DNA from: Pseudomonadota bacterium
GTDB taxonomy: Bacteria; Pseudomonadota; Gammaproteobacteria; Burkholderiales; Burkholderiaceae
Reading direction: 5' to 3'
Assembly: GCA_021778935.1 (NCBI GenBank)
Contig: JAJYBQ010000036.1
Coordinates: 1-13,508, forward strand
Length of the DNA stretch: 13,508 nucleotides
Below the pieces are notes generated by a model. That model made no database searches and was not told the DNA's origin. It saw nothing but the letters and a program-made list of their open reading frames with translations. Shown piece after piece: positions 5,337 to 13,272 of this stretch. The translations under genes were made by a program, and so were the position numbers. Position 1 is the first letter of the stretch; every line of letters starts with the position of its first letter.

Positions 5337-7427
5337 ATGGAATCCGTTCTGAAACACCCGCTCGTCCAGGCCGTCCCGTGGCGCTCGCTGTCCGTGCCGA
5401 TGGTGGTGTTCCTCATCCTCGCGATGATGATGCTGCCGCTGCCGCCGTTTGCGCTGGACATCCTGTTCACCTTCAACATCGCGCTGGCGCTGGTGATCCT
5501 GATGGTGGCGACCTATACCAGGAAGCCGCTCGATTTTGCCGCCTTCCCCACCGTGCTGCTGCTCACTACCTTGATGCGGCTGTCGCTCAATGTCGCGTCG
5601 ACGCGGGTGGTGCTGACGCGCGGGCACACGGGGGCGGGCGCCGCGGGCAAGGTCATCGAATCGTTCGGCCACTTCGTGATCGGCGGCAACTTCACGGTCG
5701 GCCTGATCGTGTTCGCGATCCTGGTGGTGATCAACTTCATGGTCGTCACCAAAGGCGCGGGGCGGATCGCCGAAGTGGCCGCGCGCTTCACCCTGGACGC
5801 GATGCCCGGCAAGCAGATGGCGATCGATGCCGACATGAATTCCGGGCTGATCGACGACAAGGAAGCCCGCCGTCGCCGCTCCGAAGTTGCCCTTGAAGCC
5901 GATTTCTACGGCGCGATGGACGGCGCGAGCAAGTTCGTGCGCGGCGACGCGGTTGCCGGGATCATCGTGTTGTTCATCAACATCATCGGCGGCCTGGCGA
6001 TCGGCGTCCTGCAGCACGGCATGCCGATCATGTCGGCCGTCAACAACTATGTCCTGCTCACTATCGGTGATGGCCTGGTGGCCCAGATCCCGGCGCTGAC
6101 GATCTCGATCGCGGCGGGTCTCATCGTTTCGCGCGTCGGCAAGGACGACAACGACATCGGCACGCAGATCCTGGACAGCGTGATGGCGACGCCGCGTGCC
6201 CTGGGAATCACCGCGGCGATCCTCGCGATCCTCGGCAGCATTCCGGGCATGCCGTCGCTGGTGTTCCTGATGCTCGCGGCGTTGTGCGGCTATGCGTCCT
6301 GGTTCCTGATCCGGCACGGGAAGCAGGCGGAAGCGCAGAAGGCGCAGGAACAGGCCGCATCCGCGCCGCTCCCGGCCGCGGCGCAGGAGGCGAGCTGGGA
6401 CGACATCGTTCCGGTGGACGTGGTAGGCCTGGAGGTCGGATACCGATTGATCTCGCTCGTCGACGCCAAGGCGGACGGAGAGCTGCTGAAGCGCATCAAG
6501 GCGATCCGCAAGAAGTTCGCCCAGGAAGTCGGGTTCCTGCCGCCGTCGGTGCACATCCGCGACAACCTGGACCTCAAGCCGACCCAGTACCGGGTGCTGC
6601 TCAAGGGGGTGGTGGTCGGCGAGGGAGAGGCCTTCTCCGGGCAGTTCCTGGCGATCAATCCCGGCAACATCGCCCAGTCCTTGCCCGGCATGCCGACCCA
6701 GGATCCGGCGTTCGGCTTGCCGGCGATCTGGATCGATGCCGGCGTGAGGGATTCCGCCCAGGTTCTGGGCTATACGGTCGTCGACTGTGCGACGGTGATC
6801 GCGACCCACATCAACCATTTGCTGCTGACCAATGCGGGCCAGTTGCTGGGCCGGGCGGAAACGCAGGCGCTGCTCGACCACTTCGGACGCAACTACCCCA
6901 AGCTCGTCGACGACCTGGTGCCGAAGCTGATCCCGCTCGCCACGCTGCAGAAGGTTCTTGCCAGCCTCCTCGACGAGGGCATTCATATCCGGGACCTGCG
7001 CACGATCCTCGAAACCCTCGCCGACGGTGCCACCCGCAGTACCGATGCGGGGGAGTTGACGGCGATGGTGCGGACCGCGCTGCGGGCGTCGATTGCCCAG
7101 GCGTGGTTCGGGTCGACGCGCGAACTGCCGGTGATCGCGCTGGATCAGGATCTGGAAAAGCTGCTGGTGCAATCTCTGGGCGCGCCCGGCGAAGTGGCGG
7201 CATTCGAACCCGGACTGGTCGACGCGTTACAGCGCAACGCGGCGGCGGTTGCGAAGCGGCAGGAAGATGCCGGGCTCACGCCGACGCTGTTGGTGCCGGA
7301 CCGCCTGCGGCTACCGCTGGCGCGGCTGCTCAAGCGCGCGGCCCCCCGCCTGCGGGTATTGGGGCACGCGGAGGTTCCGGAAACGAGCGTGATCCGGGTG
7401 AACAACGTATTGGGTGCGCGGGCGTGA
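5337..7427 (+). CDS. flhA: Flagellar export gate protein FlhA
   Basis: 696 residues, close to the 692 of E. coli FlhA. The N-terminal half (about 17-325) holds the hydrophobic helices of the ion-conducting export gate. The FHIPEP-family signature is clear: RFTLDAMPGKQMAIDADMNSG (150-170) followed by the charged DDKEARRRR. The conserved loop SKFVRGDAVAG carries D204, equivalent to the Asp needed for proton-driven export in Salmonella. An Ala/Gln-rich linker (about 328-352) leads to the cytoplasmic domain (about 353-690) that forms the nonameric ring docking chaperone-substrate complexes. The ATG is preceded by GGAG about 12 nt upstream and GCGAG closer in. It sits 117 bp after flhB, separated by the palindromic repeat, and 62 bp before flhF. 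Confidence 0.97.
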   Translation: MESVLKHPLVQAVPWRSLSVPMVVFLILAMMMLPLPPFALDILFTFNIALALVILMVATYTRKPLDFAAFPTVLLLTTLMRLSLNVASTRVVLTRGHTGAGAAGKVIESFGHFVIGGNFTVGLIVFAILVVINFMVVTKGAGRIAEVAARFTLDAMPGKQMAIDADMNSGLIDDKEARRRRSEVALEADFYGAMDGASKFVRGDAVAGIIVLFINIIGGLAIGVLQHGMPIMSAVNNYVLLTIGDGLVAQIPALTISIAAGLIVSRVGKDDNDIGTQILDSVMATPRALGITAAILAILGSIPGMPSLVFLMLAALCGYASWFLIRHGKQAEAQKAQEQAASAPLPAAAQEASWDDIVPVDVVGLEVGYRLISLVDAKADGELLKRIKAIRKKFAQEVGFLPPSVHIRDNLDLKPTQYRVLLKGVVVGEGEAFSGQFLAINPGNIAQSLPGMPTQDPAFGLPAIWIDAGVRDSAQVLGYTVVDCATVIATHINHLLLTNAGQLLGRAETQALLDHFGRNYPKLVDDLVPKLIPLATLQKVLASLLDEGIHIRDLRTILETLADGATRSTDAGELTAMVRTALRASIAQAWFGSTRELPVIALDQDLEKLLVQSLGAPGEVAAFEPGLVDALQRNAAAVAKRQEDAGLTPTLLVPDRLRLPLARLLKRAAPRLRVLGHAEVPETSVIRVNNVLGARA

Positions 7428-7489
7428 CGGGTGGGTGGGACGGATCGATCGGGAACGCGGTATAAGACGGAAGCGGCAAGGAGAATGCC

Positions 7490-9223
7490 ATGGGATTCAG
7501 ACGATATGTAGCGACGACCGCCCGCGAGGCCCTGCACCGGGTTCGCCTGGAACTCGGGGCCGAAGCGGTCATCCTGTCCAACCGCCGCCTGGATTCCGGG
7601 CGCATCGAGATCATCGCCGCGGCGGAGGGACAGATGCGCAACCTGGTCGACGAGTTCGAGCCGGTGAACGCTGCGTCGCCGGCATCGGCGACCTCGGCGA
7701 CCTCGGCGAGCGTCGCCATGCGCGGCAAGCTGCCGCCGGTGGCGCGCAAGTCGGCAGCCAACGCGGCACCGGCGAAGCCGGAGGCGACGCGCCCCAGCCG
7801 CGCCATGCCGGAGTCGTTCCAGGAGTTCATCCGCCGCCAGACCACCATCGCGCAACCGCGCCTCGGCGGCGCGGCGATGTACGACGACATGGCGCACGCC
7901 GACGAGGAGCCGGTGTCCCCCGTTTCCCGGGCCCCTGCAGCGGTGGTTCGCCCTGTTTCCGTCGCGACGGAGTCTGCCGCCAGCGCGGCTCCTGCGGTAT
8001 TTCGCCGGCGTCCCTCGCGGGCCGAGCCGTTCCTGTCGCAGTCCGCCGAGCCGGCGCCGGTCGATCCGCGCCCGGCGGCATCGGCGCCTGCGGCGCCTTC
8101 CGTTCCGCCGCCCATCGCCGCAGATTCCGCGGTGGCCGCAGCAGCGGTACCGGATCTGTTCGGCGCGGTCCCGTTGGCCCCGACGGGCGGGGGCGTGCCG
8201 GGGGCGCAACCATCCCCGCCGACGGGCGACACCCGGGTGATGGAAGAGTTGCGGTCGTTGCGTTCCGTACTGTCGGATCGGATCTCCAACCTCGAAGTCA
8301 ATCTTGCGTCAAAGGTCGCGGCGACACGGCCCCTTGCCGCGACGACCCCACCGGGGCAACTCGTGCTTGCCCGGCAGGTGATGATTCGCCTGTTGATGTC
8401 GGGGTTTTCCCCGGAACTGGCGCGCCGTGTTGCCGAAAAGACCCCAGCCAGCCTGGAGGCCGCGCAGGCCGACGCTTGGCTGCAGGCAGTGGTGGCGCGC
8501 AACGTCCGCTGCCCGGTCGAGGCCGAAAATCCGGTCTCCGGCACCGGTGCGGTTGCGCTGGTCGGGCCCACCGGGGTCGGCAAGACCACGACGATCGCCA
8601 AGCTGGCAGCCCGGCATGCGGTGCACTACGGTGCGTCGAGCCTCGGCCTGATCACGCTCGATTCCTACCGGATCGGCGCGCACGAACAGTTGCGCAGTTA
8701 CGGGCGCATCCTGGGCGTACCGGTGTTCGCAGCGCACGATGCATCGAGCCTCAAAGATCTGCTGGCGTCCCTGCGCGGCAAGCGGACGGTGCTGATCGAT
8801 ACCTGCGGAATGTCGCAACGCGACCAGCGCCTGACGGAAATGCTGGGGTTGCTCGACGAAGTGCGGTTCGGCGACCAACCCATCCAGCGGGTTCTGTTGC
8901 TCAATGCCGCGTCGCACGCCGAGACGCTGGACGAGGTGTCGCGGGCATGGCGATTGGGGAGCATGCAGGGCACGGTGTTGACCAAGATCGACGAGGCGGC
9001 GCGGATCGGCGGCGCGCTCGATTGCATGATGCGCTACCGCGCGTCGTTGCTCGGGATCACCAACGGCCAGCGGGTTCCGGAGGACTGGCATGCGGCCAAT
9101 CCGGTGCTGCTCGCGCACATCGCGTTGAAGCCGTTCGGCGCTTCGTTTTCGCTCGATGGCGAGGAGGCTCAGGCGCTCGTCGCGGGTGCGGCGGCACAGG
9201 AACTCGCGGTACGGGCGTCCTGA
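7490..9223 (+). CDS. flhF: Flagellar positioning SRP-type GTPase FlhF
   Basis: 577 residues. The start has an AAGGAG site at 7478-7483, 6 nt before the ATG. The N-terminal B domain (1-45) has the family sequence RRYVATTAREALHRVRLELG and AVILSNRR. A long Ala/Pro-rich low-complexity linker spans about 58-245. The NG GTPase region (about 250-550) contains the P-loop GPTGVGKTT (359-367), TLDSYRIGAHEQL (389-401), the G3 motif DTCGMSQRD (437-445, with Cys where Ala or Val is usual) and TKIDEA (498-503). FlhF is an SRP-family GTPase that marks the site, and often the number, of flagella at the membrane. It works with FlhG, whose N-terminal helix stimulates its GTPase. The flhG-like gene starts 7 nt after its stop. 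Confidence 0.96.
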   Translation: MGFRRYVATTAREALHRVRLELGAEAVILSNRRLDSGRIEIIAAAEGQMRNLVDEFEPVNAASPASATSATSASVAMRGKLPPVARKSAANAAPAKPEATRPSRAMPESFQEFIRRQTTIAQPRLGGAAMYDDMAHADEEPVSPVSRAPAAVVRPVSVATESAASAAPAVFRRRPSRAEPFLSQSAEPAPVDPRPAASAPAAPSVPPPIAADSAVAAAAVPDLFGAVPLAPTGGGVPGAQPSPPTGDTRVMEELRSLRSVLSDRISNLEVNLASKVAATRPLAATTPPGQLVLARQVMIRLLMSGFSPELARRVAEKTPASLEAAQADAWLQAVVARNVRCPVEAENPVSGTGAVALVGPTGVGKTTTIAKLAARHAVHYGASSLGLITLDSYRIGAHEQLRSYGRILGVPVFAAHDASSLKDLLASLRGKRTVLIDTCGMSQRDQRLTEMLGLLDEVRFGDQPIQRVLLLNAASHAETLDEVSRAWRLGSMQGTVLTKIDEAARIGGALDCMMRYRASLLGITNGQRVPEDWHAANPVLLAHIALKPFGASFSLDGEEAQALVAGAAAQELAVRAS

Positions 9224-9230
9224 TCCGCTC

Positions 9231-9998
9231 ATGAGGCCGTTCCCTCTCTCGGATCAGGCAAGCGGCCTGCGCCGGATATTCGAGCGCCGTCCGGTACGCT
9301 GGTCGCTCGTCGTCCAGCCTGCCGTCCGTACGGCGGGGCAGGCGAGCGCGATTGCCCGGCGGGCGCGGGAAATTGCCGAACGGATGGGCCCCGCCAGTCC
9401 GACGGCGACGCTGATCATCGATGGCGCCCGCAGCCAGGTTGCCCACGCCTTCGGACTCAAGGCGCGTTACGACCTCGATCATGCGATCGAAGGGGATTGC
9501 GATCTCGGCGAGGCGGTCCTCGCCGTGCCGAGCGCTTCGCTGTGGGTATTGCCGGCGGCGCGCGCGGTCGACCGTGCCTGCGGCGAAGAAGGGCAAGTGG
9601 CACGCGTCACCCAGGCGATCGAGTCGGTCGGGGCGCGCATGCAACATATCGTCCTGACATTGCCGCCGACGCGCCTGGCGTTCTTGCGGCGCATCCGCGA
9701 GATTGCGGCGTTGCGGCAGGCGTTGATCCCGATGGATTCGAGCCCGGATGCGGGAACCGCGGCGCTCGCCGCGATTCGGCAGACCATGAGCGACACGGAG
9801 ATCGCCGCTTTCCGCCTTCTTTTTTCGGGAATGGGCAAGGCGGCGGCCGGTAGGCTGTTGTCGGGAACGGCGGCGATCGCGCGCCGGCATTTCGGCGCGA
9901 CGGTGTCGGCGGCCGAACCGGTGGAGGATCTGTGGCCGGCGGAGATGCCGGCGCAGCCTGCCGGGGACCGCCCACCGCTCGTGGAGACCGTACTTTGA
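9231..9998 (+). CDS. flhG: FlhG/FleN-like protein with lost ATP-binding motifs
   Basis: 255 residues from the ATG at 9231, 7 nt after flhF. There is no good ribosome site, so coupling to flhF is likely. The N-terminus keeps the FlhG motif DQASGLRR (8-15), the helix known to activate FlhF, and the FERRPVR that follows it. Where FlhG/MinD ATPases have the deviant P-loop KGGVGKT, this protein has VVQPAVRTAGQASA (27-40), with no lysine or glycine signature. The next MinD box is reduced to LIIDGARSQVAHAFGL (61-76), and no DTxAG-type switch is visible at IVLTLPP (140-146). The stretch FGLKARYDLDHAIEGDCDLGEAV and VLPAARAV (106-113) still resembles FlhG. It is thus probably a non-ATPase FlhG relative that keeps the FlhF contact. 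The symbol rests on position and the N-terminal motif. Confidence 0.8.
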   Translation: MRPFPLSDQASGLRRIFERRPVRWSLVVQPAVRTAGQASAIARRAREIAERMGPASPTATLIIDGARSQVAHAFGLKARYDLDHAIEGDCDLGEAVLAVPSASLWVLPAARAVDRACGEEGQVARVTQAIESVGARMQHIVLTLPPTRLAFLRRIREIAALRQALIPMDSSPDAGTAALAAIRQTMSDTEIAAFRLLFSGMGKAAAGRLLSGTAAIARRHFGATVSAAEPVEDLWPAEMPAQPAGDRPPLVETVL

Positions 9999-10729
9999 AG
10001 AGCGACGCCTTCGTGTATACCGCACGCGGAACGCTGGAACGAGACCAGGACTATGCCAAGCAGTATGCGCCGCTGGTGCGACGGATCGCGCACCAGATGG
10101 TCGCGAAGCTGCCGGCAAATGTCGAGGTCGACGACCTGATCCAGGCCGGCATGATCGGCCTCATGGATGCGGTCGGCCGCTACGAGGCGTCGCAGGGGAC
10201 GCAGTTCGAGGTGTACGCCGCGAGCCGGATCCGTGGCGCCATGCTCGACGAACTGCGCGCCAGCGATTGGATGCCGCGGTCCGCGCGCAAGAGCCAGCGC
10301 GAAATCGAGAACGCCATCCACCGCGTCGAGCAGCGCCTGCGGCGCCCGGCCCAGGAGAGCGAGATCGCGCGGGAGCTCAACATTTCCGTTGCCGAGTACC
10401 AGGAGCTCCTGAGCGAGGCCCGTGGCGCGCAACTGATCTATTTCGACGATCTCGGCGGCGGGGACAACGACGAGGATTATCTCGAACGCCACCTGCCCCA
10501 GACCGACAGCGAACCGATGAGAATCCTGGGCGACAAGCGCTTTCGCTTGGCGCTGGTCGAAGCCATCGAGAACCTGCCGGAGCGCGAGAAGTTGTTGATG
10601 AGCATGTACTACGAGCAGGACCTCAATCTTCGCGAAATCGGTGCGGTGATGGGCGTTACCGAATCGCGGGTTTGCCAGTTGCACAGCCAGGCGGTATCCC
10701 GATTGCGGGCGAAGCTGAAGAGCTGGTGA
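9995..10729 (+). CDS. fliA: Flagellar sigma factor FliA (sigma-28)
   Basis: The chosen start is TTG at 9995, giving 244 residues (E. coli FliA has 239). It is preceded by GTGGAG at 9981-9986 and overlaps the flhG stop (TTGA), so translational coupling is likely. An upstream ATG at 9932 lies inside flhG and would add 21 residues with no family similarity. Region 2 is at about 20-85 (YAPLVRRIAHQM, VEVDDLIQAGMIGLMDAVGRYE, FEVYAASRIRGAMLDELR). Region 3 begins at ASDWMPRSARKSQREIE. Region 4 has the helix-turn-helix NLREIGAVMGVTESRVCQLHSQAVSRLR near the C-terminus. FliA directs transcription of late flagellar and chemotaxis genes and is normally held by FlgM, whose gene is not in this window. Three candidate target promoters are present here. 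Confidence 0.97.
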   Translation: MKSDAFVYTARGTLERDQDYAKQYAPLVRRIAHQMVAKLPANVEVDDLIQAGMIGLMDAVGRYEASQGTQFEVYAASRIRGAMLDELRASDWMPRSARKSQREIENAIHRVEQRLRRPAQESEIARELNISVAEYQELLSEARGAQLIYFDDLGGGDNDEDYLERHLPQTDSEPMRILGDKRFRLALVEAIENLPEREKLLMSMYYEQDLNLREIGAVMGVTESRVCQLHSQAVSRLRAKLKSW

Positions 10730-10730
10730 C

Positions 10731-10752
10731 CCGGAAAACCGGCCTTTTTTCC
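10731..10752 (+). terminator. Weak terminator-like hairpin after fliA
   Basis: Just after the fliA stop, CCGG-AAAA-CCGG (10731-10742) is followed by CC and six T (10745-10750). The stem is only 4 bp. An alternative pairing is GGAAAA with TTTTCC. Any termination would be partial, leaving read-through into cheW possible. Confidence 0.3.
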
Positions 10753-10840
10753 CCGAACGCGCGCCGTCGGCGCCACCCACAATCGCAGCATCCAATGTGT
10801 TGGTCTCGGCGCACCGGCGCCGAATTGCGAGGAGTTGCAT

Positions 10841-11362
10841 ATGGGCGTGATGGAGCGCTTTGAGGCCAGGAACCCGGCCCGGATCCGGGAATTTCTGACG
10901 TTCCGCCTGGGGGGCGAGGAATACGGGATCGACATCCTGAAGGTGCAGGAGATTCGCGGCTACGACACCGTGACCCGGATTGCCGGCGCGCCGAGCTTCA
11001 TCAAGGGGGTGATCAATCTGCGCGGCGTCATCGTGCCGATCGTCGACCTGCGCATGAAGTTCAACCTCGGGGAAGCCAAGTACGACACCTTCACCGTGGT
11101 CATCATTCTGAACATCAATGGCCGGGTGGTCGGTGCGGTCGTCGACTCCGTCAGCGATGTGCTCGAGCTTTCCCCGGAACAGATCAAGCCGGCGCCGGAA
11201 TTCAGTTCCCTGCTGGATCAGGATTACATCACCGGGTTGGGCAGCATCCGGTCCGGCGAGGAGGACCGCATGCTGATTCTGATCGACATCGATCGCTTGA
11301 TGTCGAGCTCGGATATGGCGCTGATCAGCCAGGCGCGCCAGGAAGCGGCCGTGTCGGCGTAG
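10841..11362 (+). CDS. cheW: Chemotaxis coupling protein CheW
   Basis: 173 residues from the ATG at 10841, chosen because GAGGAG (10829-10834) lies 6 nt upstream; a TTG two codons earlier would fall right against that site. The sequence is nearly that of E. coli Che[74 protein letters not shown] and [13 protein letters not shown]. CheW links chemoreceptors to the kinase CheA at the membrane array. It sits 111 bp after fliA and 70 bp before the receptor gene. In the gap before it, a 7-bp hairpin, TCGGCGC/GCGCCGA (10806-10823), lies directly upstream of the ribosome site. I see no convincing FliA promoter there. Confidence 0.97.
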   Translation: MGVMERFEARNPARIREFLTFRLGGEEYGIDILKVQEIRGYDTVTRIAGAPSFIKGVINLRGVIVPIVDLRMKFNLGEAKYDTFTVVIILNINGRVVGAVVDSVSDVLELSPEQIKPAPEFSSLLDQDYITGLGSIRSGEEDRMLILIDIDRLMSSSDMALISQARQEAAVSA

Positions 11363-11432
11363 GCCGCACGGCGCACGACGCAAAACGGCACCGGACCGGA
11401 AACCACCGCAGACGATTAAGGGGCGCTCCACC

Positions 11433-13169
11433 ATGCTCAACCGATTCACGATCTCAAGGCGACTGCTTGCTTCCTTTCTATTCCTGGCGCTGATCGGCGC
11501 GGTGATCGGCGCGATCGGCGCATGGGGAACCTGGCGAATGGATCAGCGCGCCCAGGCGATGTATCAGGACGACCTCAGCGGCCTCAAGCTGGCGGCGCGG
11601 GCGGAGGCGTCCGCGGCCTACTCGGCACAGGCACTGGAACAGGCGATTCTCACCGTCAGCGCCGACGCCCGGTCCACGCTGGTGGAGCAGGCCCGCCAGT
11701 CCTACAAGGACGCTACGGCGAACCTCCGGGACGCCGCACCCCTGTTCGAGAGTTCGGATCAGGGAAAGGGGTTGGCCACACTCGCGGCGTCGATGCTCGA
11801 ACAATACGGGAAGGACTTCGCGACGGTCGCGGAGGCGATTGCCGCCCGCTCGGCGGCAACCCAGGCCGGCGCGCCGGTTGCCGCGATCACGATCAGCGAT
11901 GATTTCAGCAACGCGCTGAGCACGGCGGAAACCGCCCTCCATGCGATGGTGGAGTGGAAGGTCAGCAATTCCGCGGCGGATGCCGCGGCGACGTCCCTGG
12001 TGTTCCGCACCAGCGCCTGGATCATCGGCTCGCTCACCGCCGCGGGCGTGCTGTTTGCCGTCGGATTGGGGGTGATGCTCACGCGGTCGATCACCAGGCC
12101 ACTGGAAGAGTCGATCCGCGTTGCCGACGCCGTTTCGAAGGGAGATCTGACCTGCGAGGTCGTCGCCGAAGGCAACGACGAACTCGCCCATCTGCAGCGC
12201 TCCCTGGAGAGCATGGTGAACGGCCTGCGCAAGGTCGTCACGAGCGTGCGCTCGGGAGTCGATTCGGTCGCGACCGCGTCCGATCAGATCGCCAGCGGCA
12301 ATTCCGACTTGTCCGCCCGCACCGAACAGCAGGCGAGCAGTCTGGAGCAGACCGCGGCGTCGATGGAGCAACTGTCGAGCACCGTCAAGCAGAACACCGA
12401 TTCCGCGCGCCAGGCCAACCAGCTGGCCGCTGCGGCGTCCGATGTCGCCGGGCGCGGCGGCAAGGCGGTGGGCCAGGTCGTCGAAACGATGGGCGAAATC
12501 GAGGCGAGCAGCCGCAAGATCGCCGAAATCATCGGGGTCATCGATGGGATCGCGTTCCAGACCAACATCCTCGCATTGAATGCCGCGGTGGAAGCCGCGC
12601 GTGCCGGTGAGCAGGGCCGCGGCTTCGCCGTCGTGGCCGGCGAGGTGCGCAACCTCGCGCAGCGTAGTGCCCAGGCGGCACGCGAGATCAAGTCGTTGAT
12701 CGCCGACTCGGTGGCCAAGGTGGAGAGTGGTTCGCGTCAGGTCACCGAGGCGGGCAAGACCATGCGCGATCTGGTCGATCAGGTCAAGCGCGTAACCGAT
12801 TTGCTGGCGGAAATCGCTTCGGCGACGATGGAACAGAACTCGGGAATCAGTCAGGTGAATACCGCGGTGACGCAACTCGACCAGATGACGCAGCAGAATG
12901 CCGCCTTGGTCGAGGAGAGCGCCGCCGCGGCGGCCAGCCTGCGCGAGCAGGCGGTGCAATTGGCGCAGTCGGTGGCGACATTCAAGCTGGGTCAGAACGA
13001 GGCGACGCGCGTGATCGCCGCAGCCCAGGCGGCGGCGCGATCAGCCCCGCCGGCGACGTCCCATCGTGCCGCGGCGTACGCTGCTGCTCCGGTTGCGAGC
13101 TCGGCGCCGGCGTCCACCGGCACCGTCAAGCCCGCCGCGAAGGCCGAGGACGACTGGGAAGAATTCTGA
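11433..13169 (+). CDS. Methyl-accepting chemotaxis protein (Tsr-like, 36-heptad class) with CheR tether
   Basis: 578 residues, with AAGGGG at 11418-11423, 9 nt before the ATG. Order of parts: basic N-terminus and TM1 (about 10-32), a periplasmic helical ligand domain of the four-helix-bundle type (about 33-190), TM2 (about 194-216), HAMP (about 217-268), then the signalling coiled coil. Methylation helix 1 includes [20 protein letters not shown] (302-321). The CheA/CheW-binding tip is [21 protein letters not shown] (372-392), and methylation helix 2 includes [16 protein letters not shown] (488-503). An Ala/Pro-rich flexible tail (about 525-570) ends in DWEEF (574-578), resembling the NWETF pentapeptide that tethers CheR and CheB. 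The receptor signals through the adjacent CheW. The ligand cannot be read from sequence. No FliA promoter was found in the 70-bp gap, so cotranscription with cheW is likely. Confidence 0.96.
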   Translation: MLNRFTISRRLLASFLFLALIGAVIGAIGAWGTWRMDQRAQAMYQDDLSGLKLAARAEASAAYSAQALEQAILTVSADARSTLVEQARQSYKDATANLRDAAPLFESSDQGKGLATLAASMLEQYGKDFATVAEAIAARSAATQAGAPVAAITISDDFSNALSTAETALHAMVEWKVSNSAADAAATSLVFRTSAWIIGSLTAAGVLFAVGLGVMLTRSITRPLEESIRVADAVSKGDLTCEVVAEGNDELAHLQRSLESMVNGLRKVVTSVRSGVDSVATASDQIASGNSDLSARTEQQASSLEQTAASMEQLSSTVKQNTDSARQANQLAAAASDVAGRGGKAVGQVVETMGEIEASSRKIAEIIGVIDGIAFQTNILALNAAVEAARAGEQGRGFAVVAGEVRNLAQRSAQAAREIKSLIADSVAKVESGSRQVTEAGKTMRDLVDQVKRVTDLLAEIASATMEQNSGISQVNTAVTQLDQMTQQNAALVEESAAAAASLREQAVQLAQSVATFKLGQNEATRVIAAAQAAARSAPPATSHRAAAYAAAPVASSAPASTGTVKPAAKAEDDWEEF

Positions 13170-13208
13170 CCCGGATCTCGTGGCAAACGCCGCGGCATTT
13201 CTCCCCCT

Positions 13209-13224
13209 CTCCCGCGTGCGGGAG
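13209..13224. repeat. GC-rich palindrome, first of a tandem pair after the receptor gene
   Basis: CTCCCGC (13209-13215), GT, GCGGGAG (13218-13224), preceded by CTCCCCCT. The 3' flank is diverged (CAGGTGGGCGTGAG) relative to the second copy. It belongs to the same family as the palindromes at 3282-3305 and 5259-5283. Confidence 0.6.
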
Positions 13225-13248
13225 CAGGTGGGCGTGAGAGAGATCTCC

Positions 13249-13272
13249 CCCTCTCCCGCGTGCGGGAGAGGG
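13249..13272. repeat. GC-rich palindrome, second of a tandem pair
   Basis: CCCTCTCCCGC (13249-13259), GT, GCGGGAGAGGG (13262-13272), followed by CGGGGGTGAGGGTG. The stem sequence is identical to the copy between flhB and flhA (5259-5283); only the loop differs. Its place 80-100 bp after the receptor stop suggests that it may act as a transcript end or 3' stabiliser. Confidence 0.65.

Noticed and set aside
5250..7172. Long minus-strand open frame of 640 codons antisense to flhA
   Set aside because: Its product is full of Arg, His, Gln and Asp (RRHHR-type runs), typical of the complement of a GC-rich membrane-protein gene; flhA is certain.
10807..10830. GCCGAATT before cheW as a sigma-28 -10 box
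   Set aside because: The 8-mer at N11 spacing (TTGGTCTC) does not fit the -35, and the motif falls almost on the ribosome site.
11363..11432. Possible sigma-28 promoter before the chemoreceptor gene (GACGATTA as -10)
   Set aside because: The -10 matches 6 of 8, but the sequence 11 nt upstream (CGGACCGG) has no resemblance to TAAAGTTT.
9479..11449. Long minus-strand open frame of 656 codons across flhG, fliA and cheW
   Set aside because: It is antisense to three well-identified genes and has no recognisable domain.
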